A stretch of 64,000 nt of DNA from Tenebrio molitor (GCF_963966145.1 NC_091054.1:17360001-17424000); one strand, 5' to 3'; counted from the stretch's first letter, positions 1-10,512 are shown. Program-made: numbers and translations. Notes: generated by a model from the letters alone, not told the origin.

Positions 1-190
1 AATAGAATAAAAACATTGGAAGGATTTTCGGATGTATACTAAAATTTAGCAGAAAGTGGCAAGTGTGAGTTTTTTAGAGTTTGTAAAAAATGTTAATAAG
101 ATTCATAATATTTTCAAAATTACATTGAGTAACATAATTTCGCCGATAATATTAAAAGCAAAATTTCAACGGTAATTCAAACATAAGTAC

Positions 191-1226
191 TGTTACGATT
201 TAAATTTCGCGGCAAATCGTAAATTCTAGAAGGTTCGCGAACGTTCCAGAACGGGTTCTCGGACCCCGATTTCCGGTACCGGCCGCGACGAATTTGCGAG
301 AATAGGGGCAAAAGGTATAAAAGGTGGAACCGACGCCATCTTAGAGGTTCACGACGGTAACTCCGTGTGTGTGTTTGTGCTTAAAGGGGGGAGATTAGGG
401 GGTGTTTTCCCAGTGCGACGAGTCGACTGGTTCTTGGCAAGATTTTTTTCTTTTGTCACTTTTCACATCAGGGCTATTTTCTTACTTTGTTTCGTTTTTC
501 ATCCCTAGGAAGGGTCGAGAGGAGGAAGGACCCCGAGGACCTTCCGTGGATATGGACGGCGTAGTGGACTAGCGGCGAAAGAAGGACTCGGGGGACCTTC
601 CTTCCGCTCGCTCTTCCCTGGACTCTTCTGGATTGACTTTCACGCCCTAGACCCGGTGTAAGACATGTATTTTGTGTTCAATTTCATCATTTTCAAATAT
701 TTAAAAATCGCCTGGTCTGAACCGGCACTTTTTGGAAATTTCACTTCGTATTTCACGCGCGTTCTGCGCTTTTCATATTTCAAATTTTAAACTTTATATA
801 TTACATCTATTACTTAAGGACATTGTATTCGTCTCACTTCGTATTATTGGAGTTATTACCCTTACTTTAATTATTTGTATCATTTAGATTCCGGTTTCAG
901 TCTTCAGCACAAATTAGATTACAGTTGAATCGTCCGAAGAGGCATCTAGGTTGGCTTATTACATTATTGTGAATCGTCTCACTGTGTTGCCTAACATGGA
1001 GAATTAAACTTTTGTAATTTGAATCTGAGTTTCCATCCAACTCCTGGAATTTTACCGTGCCTGTTAGACTTTACATATTTTTCATCATTCTTCTCGTTCT
1101 CGAGACGTTGGTGTGAGTGTACAAGACCGTGGAGACAGTCAGTCACCGAGAAAGCGTTATTCAAATTTTTCCCAGGGGAAGTTGAAAAATGTATTTACTA
1201 AAAGAGTAAAAATTAATAACGTAACA
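191..1226 (+). mobile_element. Solo LTR, Gypsy-like, with 4-bp target duplication
   Basis: The 1036-bp block begins TGTTACG and ends CGTAACA, so its termini are inverted repeats. It is flanked on both sides by GTAC (187-190 and 1227-1230), a 4-bp target duplication typical of Gypsy-type integration. A TATAAAA box lies at 316-322, and an ATTAAA-like poly(A) signal sits near 1005. No second LTR or gag-pol follows, so I infer a solo LTR left by LTR-LTR recombination. The superfamily is inferred only from the target-site length and promoter layout. Confidence 0.75.
316..322 (+). promoter_or_regulatory. TATA box of the solo LTR
   Basis: TATAAAA lies in a GC-rich context about 125 bp inside the LTR, where a U3 promoter is expected. 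Transcription would run rightwards into 1.2 kb and beyond. Confidence 0.55.
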
Positions 1227-1230
1227 GTAC

Positions 1231-1931
1231 CTAATGTTAATTTTTCATTCACTTAAAAATAAAATTGAAGATGAAATGATTGGTAACATAATTCATTTAA
1301 CCACATTTACATTAAGGGGTAAAATTTTATTTTAAATGGTAGGACACCAGAACGATAGCATTTAGGAATAATATTTATAAAAATAAAGCAGAACTGTATC
1401 AAAGACGGTTGAAAATAAAATATCGAAAGTACCTATTGTTGACGTTGTAATTTGTTGTGATAATTTGCAATGATAAAAAATCAAAGGAAAGGTAAACGCA
1501 TCCGGTAGGCTGTGATATTGCACCGTCATGTCACCAGGATAAGAGATGGCGGTAAACGCTTTGTGCCCGAAGGTTGGTAGAACTGACTAATTTGTATAAT
1601 AGGTTGCCTCGTTGAAAATTGGGGGGCGGGGGGAAAGTAACTCGTGACGTAAAATCAACCCAGAAATTTTAGGTGTTCGAATAGAACCCAAGGTTTATAA
1701 CCTCCGTGGAGTTTATTGGGTGGTTTTTTGGGCTTTATTCTAGCGAGGGAACACCTAATGCATGATCTGCATTACTTTGTCGTAAAAGTTTAGTACACTG
1801 TGACGTCACGAGTAACTTTTGCAGGGGGAAAAAATTCAAACTATTGCTTTAAATGGCAACGAGGCAACCTATTATACAAATTAGTCAGTTCTACCAACCT
1901 TGTTGTGCCCAAAAAATGTATAGGGAGTTCC
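1231..1931. other. Intergenic, nothing recognised
   Basis: AT-rich stretch with a short G-rich run near 1620. I see no coding frame, RNA or element end that I can support. Confidence 0.5.
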
Positions 1932-2144
1932 AAACTCGGTACAGGTTGCAAAGACACACTTGTCATTTGCAACAGCATTTTTTTCATATTTCTGAACCAA
2001 ATAAAAGCACAAAGGGACCAGAAAATCATAGTTTGGGTTGAATATTTTCCATATAAGTACAGTTTTAAAGTAATTTCAAATAACTAATGCCATAAAAGTG
2101 CTGTTGCAAATGACAAGTGTGTCTTTGCAACCTGTACCGAGTTT
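1932..2144. mobile_element. Foldback MITE, family A copy 1
   Basis: A 213-bp element whose first 46 bases (1932-1977) are the exact reverse complement of its last 46 (2099-2144). The arms begin AAACTCGGTACAGG. The internal loop holds ACCAAATAAAAGCAC and CCATATAAGTACA, which recur in the related copy at 52138-52339, so this is a family rather than a chance palindrome. It has no coding capacity and must be mobilised in trans. Confidence 0.75.
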
Positions 2145-2734
2145 ATATGTTCTTATTTTGTCTATGCCGCTTCCCTTCACCACCTCCTTTCTGCCCGCTA
2201 TGGGTATAATTTATATTTTTACGGTGGGGATAATCCTGTTAACAGGTATACGAGCCCCGTCCAGCTTCAGTTGGCCCACTTACACTCGCTACAGAGAAAT
2301 GTAAATTATATTTTGATATATCAATCTGTTTCAAAATCAAAAATCCACCACCTGTTGAATTATGTTGGCAGAAAAAAAGAAATCCCTAGGAAAAGTTTAA
2401 TTTTTTTGGGTTGGCTCAACATCCCGCCAAAATTTGACATTGAACAGTTGAAATGAAACACAAAATAATTATTATGTACAAAAAGGTTTTAGCTACCAGG
2501 GGCGTATGTGAGTTCGACCACGTTACCTGTATTTTCTAAGTATTCTGAAGGGTATGGGATTAAGTGCATATACGGGTTAGAGTGGTATATAAGGGAAAGT
2601 AGGCTCGATCCTGGTTCCTAGGGGAGTTTTTGAGAGTTACATTTTCTGTTGGCAGCATCTACTGTTTACTATCAAGCTTCAAATATCCGTCAGTTCGGTC
2701 AAGCGCCAAATTCAAAACAGAAAAATTTCTTAAA

Positions 2735-2915
2735 ATGGTTGGTTGCACGGCACCTTATTGTTCTGCCAGATCAGAAAGAGGTATGTATTAAAATGTTTCG
2801 GTTCCCAAACGATGCATCACGCAGACAATTGTGGATCCAAAATATTGGGAAACCATTGAATTGGCAGCCTAGTTGCCACAGACTTTGTGAAGTAAATGCA
2901 AGCAAATCTAAATAG
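2735..2915 (+). pseudogene. THAP zinc-finger fragment of a P-like transposase
   Basis: From the ATG at 2735 the frame reads MVGCTAPYCSARSERG, a THAP opening with the C-x4-C pair. After a one-base shift near 2785 the domain continues as KMFRFPNDASRRQLWIQNIG and then NWQPSCHRLCEVN. In THAP domains this last part reads LC-x2-H, and here the histidine is asparagine. THAP domains bind the ends of P-type transposons or cellular promoters. The frameshift and the lost zinc ligand make this copy non-functional. The larger open frame starting upstream is only the second half of the domain read through a non-domain leader. Confidence 0.6.
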
Positions 2916-3063
2916 TTAACATAAAATTTACATTTTATTTTCACTCTTGAAATATTTTAACAATGAGCAATTTAATTTAAATGCAAATAATGACAAAGTT
3001 TTAAGAAATAAAAAATAAATAAAACAACCTCCAAATTTGAATGCACCTTCAACATCATCACTT

Positions 3064-3567
3064 ACACTCCCTACTTGTTCCTCCACCTACACTGAACATA
3101 ATTCTTCTCTAGCAAATGAAAATATTCTTCACTACATTGCAGACTCAATAGCCAACTCCCTACCTAAAAAGAGCATGTGTACTAAATGTGCTAATTAGCT
3201 TAATTCTGAGGACAACAATTACTGTGACGACAATGTTCAGATATATAGTTCAAAGCGAAATTTTGGAGGTTTACATTTTCCAAGTAGCTGCTTTTTTACA
3301 CTTATTCGAATATGTGAAGAAACATTTAATCGCCATACAAAAGTTTTACTTTCCAATAAGCTTACAGAGACAACATACACTTCTATAGTATTGTCTATGT
3401 CTTCCCACATCATAATTCCAGCTTGCTGTAAACTTGCAAACCTCATTATAAAAAAATTTCTAATCATTCGCTCAACATCACTAGCAAATCACATTACGGA
3501 AAATTTACAGCACAAATGGCAAAGTTTTTCCACAAGTTGTAAGTTTGTAGTTGAACACTGTAATTGA
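3064..3567 (+). pseudogene. C-terminal fragment of the same P/THAP-type transposase
   Basis: One frame runs from about 3064 to the TGA at 3565 with a single internal stop (TAG near 3214). It contains LHYIADSIANSL, then MCTKC, KRNFGGLHFPSSCFFTLIRI, and HKWQSFSTSC. This resembles the C-terminal region of THAP9/P-element-like transposases (a YIAG-like helix, a CxxC, then GGL.YPS). Catalytic acidic residues are not in this portion. It is separated from the THAP part by about 150 bp of AT-rich filler, implying an internal deletion. Confidence 0.5.
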
Positions 3568-3741
3568 ACTTATTTTCTTCCATAATTGTGTTTATTTTGC
3601 ACCTACTCTTGAAATGTCACCTGTCATATCAACAGAACAGTCATATCATAGTCATATCTAATAATTTTGACAATAACAGTGCAGCCAATCAACAATCGAC
3701 AAACGCCCCTAGGAACCAGGATAGAGTCTACTCTCTTTAAT

Positions 3742-4393
3742 ATACTAATTTTAATACGGGTTGGACCACGCTACCTGACTTATCTAATTACCCAGGAGAT
3801 CGGATTTTACCTGTTGGTTCTGGACAAGATACAACAATTTCACAAGAAAAGTTAATGTGGTTGAAATTTACAAGATACACATTCTATAAATTCGAATTTA
3901 GTAATAACATTATGTACATAACAAGCAGCAATTTTAGTGTTTACTAATTTTTGCTTCTCAGGTATGTCTTTACGTATTTTTTTTTACAAAACGGTTAGCA
4001 GTGTGTATTTTAATATAAACCTCACACTGGAAATCTTTTAACACAGATACATCGACATTTAAATATGCCAACGTCCCACCACTTATTTTTTCAATCTCCA
4101 AGCTAATAGAGTGAATTTGATCCCCATTTTCTTCGTAAGCAACATGTCTTTGACGATTTTTTTTTAAATTCTCTTCTTACGTCCTGCAGTTTTTTTTATA
4201 AATGATCAAATTGATTGATGCATCCAACAATTTTGTTTTAATTTCCAGAAAATGGCTTTTACAAATAAACCGTGAAAATTAATTTTTCGTTCTAAGGCGA
4301 TACGTAATTTCTTTCCAATACTTTTATTCAAAAATACACTTAGATCGTAAATTTTGGCAACACAACACACAACTCTTCTGTTATACATATATA
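3742..4393. other. AT-rich filler inside the outer element
   Basis: No coding similarity or repeat ends recognised between the THAP element and the foldback at 4394. Confidence 0.45.
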
Positions 4394-5047
4394 CATAGTG
4401 GGCCGATAAAAACGGTACCAACTTTGTACGCTCATATTTTCCTGAGTTATTATCTGTTTTTAATGTGTAATATACCAGTGAAAAGCTCAATATTTATAGA
4501 AAAGGTTGTTGTTGTCCAGAACTCAAAAATTGTGCGTCACAACATGAAGACATGCAAAAATTCTCTCAATTATAAGTTTTACAGATATGGTTCAATATGC
4601 TCCCCATTTTTATTAGCTACCATTTGCAATCGTCTTCACTAGTGATTGATCAACATCGCACCGAGCGGCACAAACAATCATATACCTTGAGCTGAAGGCT
4701 CCTGAACAATTAACGGAATGCTGGAATCAGCTACCTCAGAGACAAATATGTAGCTTCTGCAATTGGGGACGGACAAAGACGATTACAAATGATAGCTAAT
4801 AAAAATGGAGGGCATATTGATTGAACCATATCTGGTTGAGATAGGTAATCTTCAAAACCAGAATTTTTGCATGTCTTCATGTTATGACGCACAACTTTTG
4901 AGTTAGGACTATCTCTGCACAGCAAGAGGCCTTCATCTTTTCTATAAATATTGGGTTTTTCACTGGTATATTAATCATTTAAAAAACTTAATAACTCAGG
5001 AAGATATGAACGAACAAAATTTGTACCGTTTTTTTCGGCCCACTGTG
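4394..5047. mobile_element. Foldback MITE with mariner-like ends
   Basis: The left end CATAGTGGGCCGATAAAAAC and the right end, whose complement reads CACAGTGGGCCGAAAAAAAC, are flanked by TA on both sides. The similarity extends inward for about 240 bp on each arm (CCAGTGAAAA, ATTTATAGAAAAG, ACATGAAGACATGCAAAAATT and the AGATATGGTTCAAT block), so nearly the whole 654 bp is a long imperfect palindrome. TA duplication and these ends suit Tc1/mariner mobilisation. Non-coding. Confidence 0.7.
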
Positions 5048-6047
5048 TATTTTAGTTTCAATTTTAACTTGTCATGCTCCTTAAAAGAATAGGTACCGGG
5101 AGCACACACTATTGTTTGGTTTCTTTTTGTCTTGAATTGAAGCTGAAAGTATAACTTTATTAAAAAGTTTCATCACTTAAGTTTTTACCTTTATAAATTA
5201 CGTAGCAGATTCACAAATTGCCCAAAAAGTAGAAAATGTTATTTTTTTCATTTCTTTATTGTTTTCTTATTGACAATTTCTCAATACTGAAAACGTTGGC
5301 TATTGTAATTACTTTCATTTAATAAATGGCACTAATTCCTACCTTTTTATTCACAGAAAGTCTTATATCTTTAATAAGTACATTTTTATTTTTTTCAGAA
5401 AAGTGTCACATTTGACAAATATTTTTTGACTGTTTTAAATACAACGGTAATAATCGAAATTTTACGAATAAATACGACGGAGTGTTTTGGCCAACTGCGT
5501 GCGGAGCAGCACCGTCGAAGCTATTCCAACATTATTATATGGGATTGAAGTGTCTTACTATAGTTTAATTGTCTGTGAAAACGACTGTCCAACAGTTTTC
5601 TTTCATAACCCCACTTTTTTCTGACACTTGCAGACACACTAAAAACAAAAGTCGGCGACGTTGTCGGTTGTATTTTCGAGGTAGAATGCACTGTTGGTGG
5701 ATTTTTGATTTTGAAACCGATTATATATATTTATTTCATTTTCAAGTGCACCATTCCAACATAATCAGAATGCTCGATATAAAAAAGGAGAATGTAGTAA
5801 CAATTTTAATGGAAAAGGTAATGTTTTTGCACTTGTTTCAAAATAATGAAGGATGTCAAAAAATACATTTTTATTCCTGGGCAAGACCGTTTTACAGGAT
5901 CATCTAGAATTAAGTCACATTGTTTGAACAACTGATTAAAATCCATATTATATCAGTCATAGTTTTATTCACATGACGCAGAAAGTTTGTTATTCCACGT
6001 TATGAACATTGTAATTATTGTGTAAAAAGATAATGAGATAAGGTACC

Positions 6048-6054
6048 TATATAG
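6048..6054 (+). promoter_or_regulatory. TATA box of antifreeze gene 1
   Basis: TATATAG lies 72 bp before the ATG, followed by AGAGCG and AGCAGAATTCAGCAGTC, where a start site is expected. The same arrangement stands ahead of antifreeze gene 2. Confidence 0.55.
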
Positions 6055-6125
6055 TAGAGCGTAAAGCAGAATTCAGCAGTCAACCGAAGTAATCAGTGAG
6101 ATAAATAACAACAATACAAAAAACT

Positions 6126-6960
6126 ATGGCATTCAAAATGTGTGGTTTTACTAGCAGTTATAGAGGTAGCTCGGTGGCCGCATGGCTGTCGGAGACAGTG
6201 CTCCGAGGTCGCGGTCCCGGCGCTAGTGGGTTCGAATCCCACCGAAGGGGGAGGATTTTTTCGAAGGAAGGAAACTCCGCCGGGCCATGGATGTGTGTGT
6301 ATGTCTAGTAGGGGCTGACGGTAGGGTGGTGGAAGGAAGAGCGACACTCTCCCGACACCACCGCGAGGTCAGCAGGGTTCAAATCCCAGGCCGGATGGCC
6401 TCCCATGGATGTTGTGTGTTGTGATATTCGTGTTGTGTCGTCCAGAAAAAAAGGAGAGGAGAGAGGGTGGGCGTAGGTAGCCGGGGAAAGTACCCCGGAG
6501 CCCCGCCGCACCACAAAGGAAAAAAGAAACCAAAGCCGACCGTAAAAGGTACCTGATAGGCCTGTTAGGTGAAAGGGGAAAGGCAAAAAAAAAAAAAAAT
6601 AGTAGTTATGTGTTTGTGTACCGAATATTATTGCCAATGCACAGGGGGTGCTGATTGTACTAGTTGTACCACAGCATGCACTGGTTGTGGAAACTGTCCA
6701 AATGCAGGAACGTGTACCAATTCTCAAAATTGTATCAAGGCAGCAACATGCACTGGGTCTACTAACTGTCATAGAGCCTCGACGTGTACAAATTCAAGAG
6801 ACTGTTTTGAAGCCTCAATATGTTCTGGATCTACAAACTGTCATAGAGCCACGACCTGTACAAATTCAAAAGACTGTTTTGAAGCCAAAATATGTACTAA
6901 CTCAACCAACTGTTACAAAGCTACAGTCTGCACCAATTCAACAGGATGTCCCGGACATTA
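6126..6960 (+). pseudogene. Tenebrio-type antifreeze protein gene 1, split by a SINE
   Basis: The ATG at 6126 opens MAFKMCGFT, the start of the Tenebrio antifreeze signal peptide. After a SINE (6162-6599) the frame resumes as VVMCLCTEYYCQCTGGADCT. The rest is intact to the TAA at 6960 and ends CPGH, as in the mature protein I know. It binds ice through the flat face made by repeated T-C-T in 12-residue coils, each braced by disulphides. I count seven regular coils, two more than in gene 2, from a 72-bp duplication (6755-6826 and 6827-6898). Reading straight through the SINE reaches a stop at about 6306. The first in-frame ATG after the SINE (6608) gives a protein lacking most of the secretion signal. 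About six codons before the SINE are also missing relative to gene 2. Probably non-functional unless spliced. Confidence 0.85.
6162..6599 (+). mobile_element. tRNA-derived SINE, possibly dimeric
   Basis: The insert starts AGAGGTAGCTCGGTGGCC (A-box-like at 6167), has a B box GGTTCGAATCC near 6230, and a second B-box-like GGTTCAAATCC near 6377. It ends in A-rich tracts (14 A at 6586-6599). The flanking TAGCAGTTAT (6152-6161) and TAGTAGTTAT (6600-6609) form a near-perfect 10-bp target duplication. Two B boxes suggest two tRNA-like units in series. It depends on a LINE for mobilisation, and no obvious partner tail was identified here. Confidence 0.8.
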
Positions 6961-7160
6961 AGTTTTTTTATTGTCAAAAATAATAAAACACAAGTATTGT
7001 TATCTAAGCTAAAACATAATTGTAAGCTTGCTCTGTATTGTATCCGATCTGTCTCTTTGCCTCCCAAGGACGATAATTTTGTACTGGGAGAGAAAGGGTT
7101 ATCGGACAATAATAAACTAATATAACTGATATACCTAATTAATTTTGCCTTAGATTCCTA

Positions 7161-7794
7161 ATAATTACAGAGCCAAAAAATTAAATTATTTGACCTTGAG
7201 AGGAAAATCCAACGTGAATGGACTTTACGTTATGAGGAACAAAAATGAAGTTTAATGTTGATACGGTTATGAACCCTCATCCCTCATTTTTGGGTATGTC
7301 AGTGAACGTTCGTGCCATCCGTTTTCATAAGATCAATGAGATGACGTTTTGACAAGTACCTGCGGCACTTGCGTGGTCTGCAATCTTTACTGAACCAGCG
7401 AGAGTCGAAGAAGTTCACGAATTTTTATTTGAAACTTTTATAAGTGTCCAAACGGGGAGTCAACGCGGGTGATCTAGAGTGCTGGTGTGGTATCGTGGTG
7501 GAGTCAACGAGGGCTGATTGGAGTGAAGATTCTTCAGGAATTCCAGACCCAAGCGGAGACTGCAAAATTGCGACCCCACCGCGTAAGGTTCAACCGAACT
7601 GAACGCCCAAGAGCGGATCTACATCCACATCGGTGTCTGCTGACCGACGTCGTCCCCGAGGCTCTCCAGGAGAAACCTGGACTTCAGTCATCACTAGGTT
7701 CAAATCCCGAAGTAGCGGTGAAATTTCATTAAGGACCGTAGCTTCCAAAATCTTTCATTCCTTATTGTGCAGATTATTATTAGCTAAACGTAGA
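7161..7794. other. Unassigned; GC-richer block at 7380-7740
   Basis: The block at 7487-7732 keeps open frames in two registers but shows no domain. It contains ACTAGGTTCAAATCCCGAAG, a B-box-like string. It adjoins the retrotransposon tail at 7795 and may be part of its target or another short repeat. I cannot assign it. Confidence 0.35.
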
Positions 7795-8465
7795 CCGATA
7801 ATTTCATTATTATTTTTTCCCTCCACCACCTGGCGGCACGGCAATTTTGCTGGAGTACATACACTATTACGAATATTACTATCAAATAATAGAGGAGTGC
7901 TAATCAACATAATTACCGGCGTCTCGCCTCCACATTTTAACTTAGTTGTGTTTTTATATTATGTTCTGTGTCAGTGTTAAGGAACTTCCTAACGATATGA
8001 CATTACTACGAGTATAATAATATACCTAATATACCTTTTTGAATTTCAACTACTAATGTGTTCCCTAAAGCGAGAATTTTTACATTTTTAAAAAGAGATT
8101 GCTGAAATTATACGTGGTAAAATCGATTTTTTTCTAAACAACAAAGATTTCTCATAGCAACAGAGAGCTCTAAATATTTATTAATTTTTGTGTTATAATT
8201 ATGTCTGTGTTATATTATGTAAATTTGGAACAGCCATATCTAAAAGATATGCTTGCTTTTGTTGTTTATTTAAAATAATAATGTCTGGTCTGTTATGCTT
8301 TCTGATTTATAACTATAGTGTGGGTGTGTATTCCTTAATAAATTGAATTTAACAGCTAAATTCATGTGTATAATTTTAGCGAATATATCATGACGTTTCT
8401 TATATTCGCTTTGAGGTAAAATTGTTTATTGTTCTTTAATATTTTTAATTAAGCGGAGTTCAAAA
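7795..8465 (-). pseudogene. RLE-type non-LTR retrotransposon tail, copy A
   Basis: On the minus strand this matches the 3' parts of copies C (54550-55825) and D (58039-58980). Shared stretches include the 3' UTR (GGCGAGACGCCGGTAATTAT), the codons before it, and the block for QAYLLDIA. Frameshifts and small deletions break the frame, so only fragments translate. The 3' boundary near 7795-7830 (CCACCTGGCGGCACGGCAAT) matches the end of the other copies. The family is a retrotransposon with a restriction-like endonuclease at its C-terminus. This copy is the most decayed. Confidence 0.7.
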
Positions 8466-9060
8466 AGTTTATTCATTGTCGCACATTTTAACATTATTAA
8501 TTGCACGAATTCTATGATTTCATTTAGCATTGTCCTTTTATTGTAATTGTAATTTGGATTGGTGTTTCGTCTTAGTTTTGCTTTATAATGAAATCTCTTA
8601 ATTTTTATACATTACGCTTCTTATCACATTGTCATCGACTTTGGCTGGATTGAGCATTGGCGGTCACCAACGTCTTTTTGTACGAGGTTATTCTCCGGGT
8701 CTTATCGTAAATAGAACTGTTTTATTTTATTTCGTCTGAAGCAAGAAAGGAACCAGAGGACTTCTTCGCACGTGTGAGCGGCGCGGTGTAGCGGTACTAG
8801 CACCCGTCGTAAGGATCGGTCGTCCTTCCTCCTTCCTTAAGTTTATTTACTTTTTTTTTGTTTTTCATTTTCCTTTTACTTCAAATTTAATTTTGTACTC
8901 TCCCGAACTCCGGGTAGCATCTCCATCCAACGTCTCGATCATCGCGCCAACTGCGTGACCCGACACGAAGCCTATAAAAATTTAGATCGTTATTAATTCT
9001 AGTTCCTTTAGGGAACTCGGAAGGAAAATGAAAAAAATTAATAACGTATCAGTACCTAAA
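8466..9060 (+). other. Possible truncated LTR related to 191-1226
   Basis: The right end AATTAATAACGTATCAGTACC (9039-9058) nearly repeats the end of the solo LTR at 191-1226 plus its GTACC flank. A block at 8750-8830 (GAGGACTTC, GGCGCGGTGTAGCGGTACTAGC) resembles the LTR's GAGGACCTTCC and GGCGTAGTGGACTAGC. No left terminus or target duplication was found, so this is tentative. Confidence 0.3.
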
Positions 9061-10276
9061 AATGAGGTTTTTGCCTCAAAATATCAATTTCTCCTGAAGA
9101 GGCAGTAGAAAACAAAAGATAAAATGATTTTGTTCTGTAAATCTTTATTATAACAGATGCTCTATAAGTAAATAATGGGAAGGTCAAAGATTGAATAATT
9201 GGATATAGTGGCAAATAGTGAATATGATATTACTTATTAGTGTTTAGAAGGCTATTGGATCAGGAGATGGTATAACTTAGACCACTTTTTCTTTTTAGAT
9301 TTGTTTAGTACTGTTTCATACTTACCTAATTAAAACAAGCAGCTCAGAGACGAAGTTGAAGTTAAATTTTAAGTGATATGTTTTTTTGCTTTAGGTCTGA
9401 TCGAACCAAGCCTAAAATAGTAATTTACGTTCTAAGTCCGGTAGCTTACTTATAACAGTACGAGTTGGACATTATGGACGAGGCGATGTTAGGAGCCGAG
9501 TCAAGAATGTCTAAACGAGTACCTGTTACAAGTACTACCGGATGTATATCGTAACGTAATTTTATTTCATACAGGAAGTCTCTTGTGTATCATTATTTTA
9601 TTTTAAAAATTAAAAAATCACATTATACTGTTCAAATAGCATCACCTTTTTCCTGTGGCAACGACCGTTGCTATGTTTTTTTAGATTGAATATTTTTTGA
9701 GTTTTTCACTTTTCAATGTCAGATTTGATGGATAAAAATAACACAGTCCGGTAGGTGTTGCTTAGTGACACTTCCCGGCTCTGATACCGTTACAGCTAGA
9801 GACCGGCGGAAAAAGGTTCTCGCCTCCCACCACTCTAGTGTAGTGGTTTGACAGCTTTGAGTTCGCACCGAGCATAGAGCGCACCGACATTGGGGTCTTG
9901 TGGTGGGAGTTATTCGCTAGCCCTTAACCATTTTTTGCATGTCTCAAATTGATGAACATCTACCGGACAGTATGAAATAATGGTTATTTATTCTATTTTA
10001 GTCAATAATCGTCTTTATACGCCCCCAAATGAGGGCATAAATTGGCCTTTATGGCACAGATCTATCAAAAATCTGCCAAGCAACGGTTGGTTTAATTATT
10101 GAAACAATAGTATCGAACATTATTTTATTAAAGAAAATCATACATTATATGCACAGTAACCCTAACAACATCAAAATAGCTAACTAAATTTTGCATGGAC
10201 ACAACCTTTAGTTGATTTCTTTTAAGGAATACTAAATATTTGTTTGAATCTTTTAGAAATTATAAAATAGAATAAA
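9061..10276. other. Intergenic, nothing recognised
   Basis: No coding frame with recognisable protein similarity. A GC-richer patch at 9750-9910 is unassigned. Confidence 0.45.
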
Positions 10277-10410
10277 ACGTTGTATGTACCACGGGCATAA
10301 TTGTCGATTATGGCCCTCGGGAATTTAAAAGCCCTCGTTCCTCGGGCTTTAAACATTCCCTCGTGCCATAATCTCCTGATTATGCCCTTAATACATAAAT
10401 AACTATTGTA
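10277..10410. repeat. Bulged hairpin element, copy a
   Basis: Bounded by ACGTTGTATG and ATAAATAACTAT. Paired segments in order include GGGCATAAT (10293-10301) with ATTATGCCC (10379-10387), GATTATGG with CCATAATC, GGGAAT with ATTCCC, and AGCCC with GGGCT. They are separated by short unpaired CTCG-type bulges on the 3' arm. This design, with different stem sequence, recurs at 13705, 15988, 27009, 48491 and 49781. Confidence 0.65.
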
Positions 10411-10418
10411 TCACAAGG

Positions 10419-10512
10419 CCAGAAACTGCACGTTTGCGAGCATGAGTACGGTTTGCGGTAGGAGTCGATAGACGAGTATTGCAAGTACGAATGCTCGCAA
10501 AATAGTTTCTGG
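10419..10512. repeat. Bulged hairpin element, copy b
   Basis: CCAGAAACT pairs with AGTTTCTGG at the two ends, and TTTGCGAGCA with TGCTCGCAAA inside. TAC/GTA and TTGC/GCAA segments follow, separated by GAG and CGAA bulges. A related copy with the same TTTGCGAG core lies at 51008-51112, and both are followed by GGACGTGT and then ACAAAATTTTT-like sequence. Confidence 0.6.

Larger units (their letters stand above)
2590..3741 (+). mobile_element. P-like (THAP transposase) DNA transposon, decayed
   Basis: Inverted ends carry ATCCTGGTTCCTAGGGG (from 2608) and its complement (ending 3722), with further matching sequence outside (GTAGGCTC against GTAGACTC). A third copy of this end, with its subterminal GATTGGCTGCAC, lies at 13078-13140, so the end is dispersed in the genome. 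Inside are remnants of a THAP zinc finger and of a transposase C-terminus on the plus strand. It is much shorter than full P-type elements, so the central catalytic part is deleted. Confidence 0.65.
2326..5719. mobile_element. DNA transposon bounded by 23-bp inverted repeats, with nested insertions
   Basis: GTTTCAAAATCAAAAATCCA begins at 2328, and its exact complement ends at 5717; the 23-bp arms run to CCACCA. A small element at 56096-56464 has similar ends (ATTTCCACCACCTGTTG) and the same subterminal GGTTGTATTTTC motif, which supports the assignment. Between the ends lie a THAP/P-like element (about 2590-3740) and a foldback (4394-5047), so much of the length is later insertion. No transposase of its own is recognised, and no target duplication is clear. 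Confidence 0.5.
5750..7140 (+). repeat. Antifreeze gene duplication unit, copy 1
   Basis: This segment and 20715-21650 (inverted) share 5' flank, promoter, leader, coding region and 3' flank. Examples are GGATGTCAAAAAATACATTT, the AATCCATATTATATCAGTCA block, the promoter, the 5' leader GATAAATAACAACAATACA, and the 3' block from GCCTCCCAAGGA to GGGTTATCGGACAATAATAA. The shared 3' flank ends at TTTGCCTTAGATTCC, near 7160 here and near 20720 there. The main difference is the 438-bp SINE in this copy. Confidence 0.8.

Noticed and set aside
3237..3467. Minus-strand open frame in the THAP element
   Set aside because: The plus strand carries the recognisable transposase remnant, and this frame is its complement.
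6162..6245. A candidate tRNA gene with A and B boxes
   Set aside because: It is followed by about 350 bp of non-tRNA sequence and an A tail and is flanked by a target duplication, so it is the head of a SINE.
6569..6607. An in-frame GTG start just before the SINE A tail for antifreeze gene 1
   Set aside because: It would encode only SINE-derived lysines and no signal peptide. The first ATG after the SINE is at 6608.
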